Assembly (NCBI GenBank): GCA_020444415.1
Contig: JAHLLA010000001.1
Coordinates: 558,001-622,000, forward strand
Length of the DNA: 64,000 bases
Direction of reading: 5' to 3'
DNA from: Bacteroidota bacterium
GTDB lineage: Bacteria; Bacteroidota; Bacteroidia; Bacteroidales; F082
Each line of letters opens with the position of its first letter. The stretch's first letter is position 1. The notes beneath the pieces were generated by a model, which did not search any database, was not told where the DNA came from, and saw nothing but the letters and a program-made list of their open reading frames with translations. The position numbers and the translations under genes were made by a program. Positions 62,920-64,000 of the stretch are shown piece by piece.

Positions 62920-63076
62920 AGTAGTGAAGTTAAGTTTTAAAAAAGAAAATTGAATAAGATTCTTTTGTATTTCTGAATGGAAATGAAGTTGCACATATAA
63001 CATAGCAGTAGGTTATGGTTTAACAAGCATAATTGGGCAGTACAATTTACAACTAAAATTAATGAATGTCAAGTGA

Positions 63077-64000
63077 TTACATCACCTTCACCATCTTCCC
63101 ATTAGCTACCTGGTCGCCTACTTGCAGCCTGTAGTAATAGATACCTTCAGCAAAACCCTGTGTATCCCACTGCAGCTGCTGCTCTCCCTGTTGCTGCTCT
63201 TCCAAGTACTGATAAACTAGCTGACCTAGCTGGTTAAAAACACTGAGTTGTACTGTTGATGTTTGTTTTAGGGAATAGGATAAGGTTGTTGAGGTGGAGA
63301 ATGGATTGGGGTTTTCTCTAACTTTAATATGATTTTTACTATTTATAACTTCAGTGCCTACTAGACTGCAATCTTCTGAATAAACAGCCCAATCATCCTT
63401 TAGCCAATTTGGATTGAGATATGCTTCCTCAGGATTGTCAACGTCTATACATAGTAATTCTGGATTGTTAAACGCTCTTAATAATCCCAACTGTTCATTA
63501 TTTCCATTTTTTATATTAAGCGCAGTTAATTGATTATTCTGACAATACAATTCTTCTAAAGTCAAAATAGATGAAATATTTAGACTTGTTAATAAATTTT
63601 CATCGCAATATAAAATCTGTATTAGTGGGTTATTTGATAAATCTATACTACTCACTTGATTGCTAAAAAAATCCAAATATGTTAATTGGGTATTTTGAGA
63701 TACATCCAGACTATTGAGTTGATTATTCCAAATATTAATTAAATCAAGATTAATATTATTTGAAATATCAATTTCAATTATCTGATTTCCAACACATATT
63801 AATTTCTCTAATAAGATATTTTGAGTAACATCAATATTGTTCCCTGTAGGATTATCACCACAATTCAACCAGGTTAAATTTGGACTATTTGATACATCAA
63901 TAGAAGGAATTTGATTATGTGCACAATCTAAAAAAGTTAGAATTATGCAGTCCTCAATACCTGTTAAATCTTGAATATTCAGATATCTAATAGTTAATGA
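63077..64000 (-). CDS. Leucine-rich-repeat T9SS protein (5' part outside the window)
   Basis: The frame is open up to the window's right edge, so the N-terminus is missing. At least 308 residues are visible. They hold short leucine-rich repeats of about 21 residues (LTYLDFFSNQVSSIDLSNN, LEELYCQNNQLTALNIKN) of the Bacteroidota bacterial-surface type, then a Trp/Pro-rich cap (NPNWLKDDWAVYSEDC), then a type A T9SS sorting domain (NPFSTSTTLSY... GIYYYRLQVGDQVANGKMVKVM). Such proteins are usually surface adhesins. The sorting domain is closely related to that of the Kelch gene next to it. Confidence 0.85.
   Translation of the reverse strand, partial: SLTIRYLNIQDLTGIEDCIILTFLDCAHNQIPSIDVSNSPNLTWLNCGDNPTGNNIDVTQNILLEKLICVGNQIIEIDISNNINLDLINIWNNQLNSLDVSQNTQLTYLDFFSNQVSSIDLSNNPLIQILYCDENLLTSLNISSILTLEELYCQNNQLTALNIKNGNNEQLGLLRAFNNPELLCIDVDNPEEAYLNPNWLKDDWAVYSEDCSLVGTEVINSKNHIKVRENPNPFSTSTTLSYSLKQTSTVQLSVFNQLGQLVYQYLEEQQQGEQQLQWDTQGFAEGIYYYRLQVGDQVANGKMVKVM

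Overview
The window is typical Bacteroidota DNA, most likely from the Bacteroidales/Marinilabiliales side of the phylum. It has AT-rich spacers, promoter elements of the TAnnTTTG type, lipoprotein and Sec signals, several secreted proteins with type IX secretion (T9SS) C-terminal sorting domains, S46 and S9 dipeptidyl peptidases, and MacB/FtsX-like ABC permeases in arrays. No rRNA, tRNA, CRISPR array, insertion sequence or phage was seen. The species cannot be named from the sequence alone.

Layout. 1-4.9 kb: 3' part of an RND-type HlyD adaptor, tsaB, an MscS channel, a 6-phosphofructokinase and a lipoprotein. 5.0-7.9 kb: nitrite ammonification genes nrfH-nrfA with an Rrf2 regulator whose upstream region carries a perfect 24-bp palindrome. 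8.0-12.2 kb: an S9 peptidase and an S46 dipeptidyl peptidase. 12.2-24.9 kb: one long minus-strand operon of a HlyD adaptor, two ATPases, four large FtsX/MacB-like permeases and an unknown 86-aa protein. 25.2-31.2 kb: an FAD reductase, a candidate small RNA, two small envelope proteins, a DPP IV-like peptidase and a GH47 mannosidase-like lipoprotein.

31.2-39.8 kb holds the most unusual unit. It encodes a periplasmic binding-protein domain fused through one membrane helix to a GcvH-like domain, a four-cluster ferredoxin subunit, an NrfD-type membrane subunit, a second membrane-anchored GcvH-like protein, a histidine kinase with two periplasmic haem-c-type motifs, a sigma-54 response regulator and an archaemetzincin-like protease. 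No catalytic (molybdopterin or NiFe) subunit is present, and both GcvH-like domains have lost the lipoyl lysine at its usual place. I read this as a quinone-linked membrane redox module with its own sensor pair.

40-64 kb: Kelch-type and other T9SS cargo, an ABC-F protein with a duplicated fragment of its 3' end 2.9 kb downstream, small envelope proteins, a fatty acid desaturase, an M1 metallopeptidase, two DUF3857 proteins (one with a transglutaminase triad, one without), a 1.2k-residue BNR/PKD protein, an unusual cysteine-rich iron-sulphur protein, and two further T9SS proteins, the last cut by the window edge.

Regulation. The ABC-exporter operon and the M1 peptidase gene share the same promoter design: a TGTyCG-N4-CGrACA palindrome 75-105 bp upstream of a near-identical TGGCATAArTTTAGT element, which fits a sigma-54 promoter with an enhancer. 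The redox operon has a different palindrome, in three copies, ahead of a weaker sigma-54-like element. These sites suggest that sigma-54 and NtrC-family activators control much of the envelope biology in this window.
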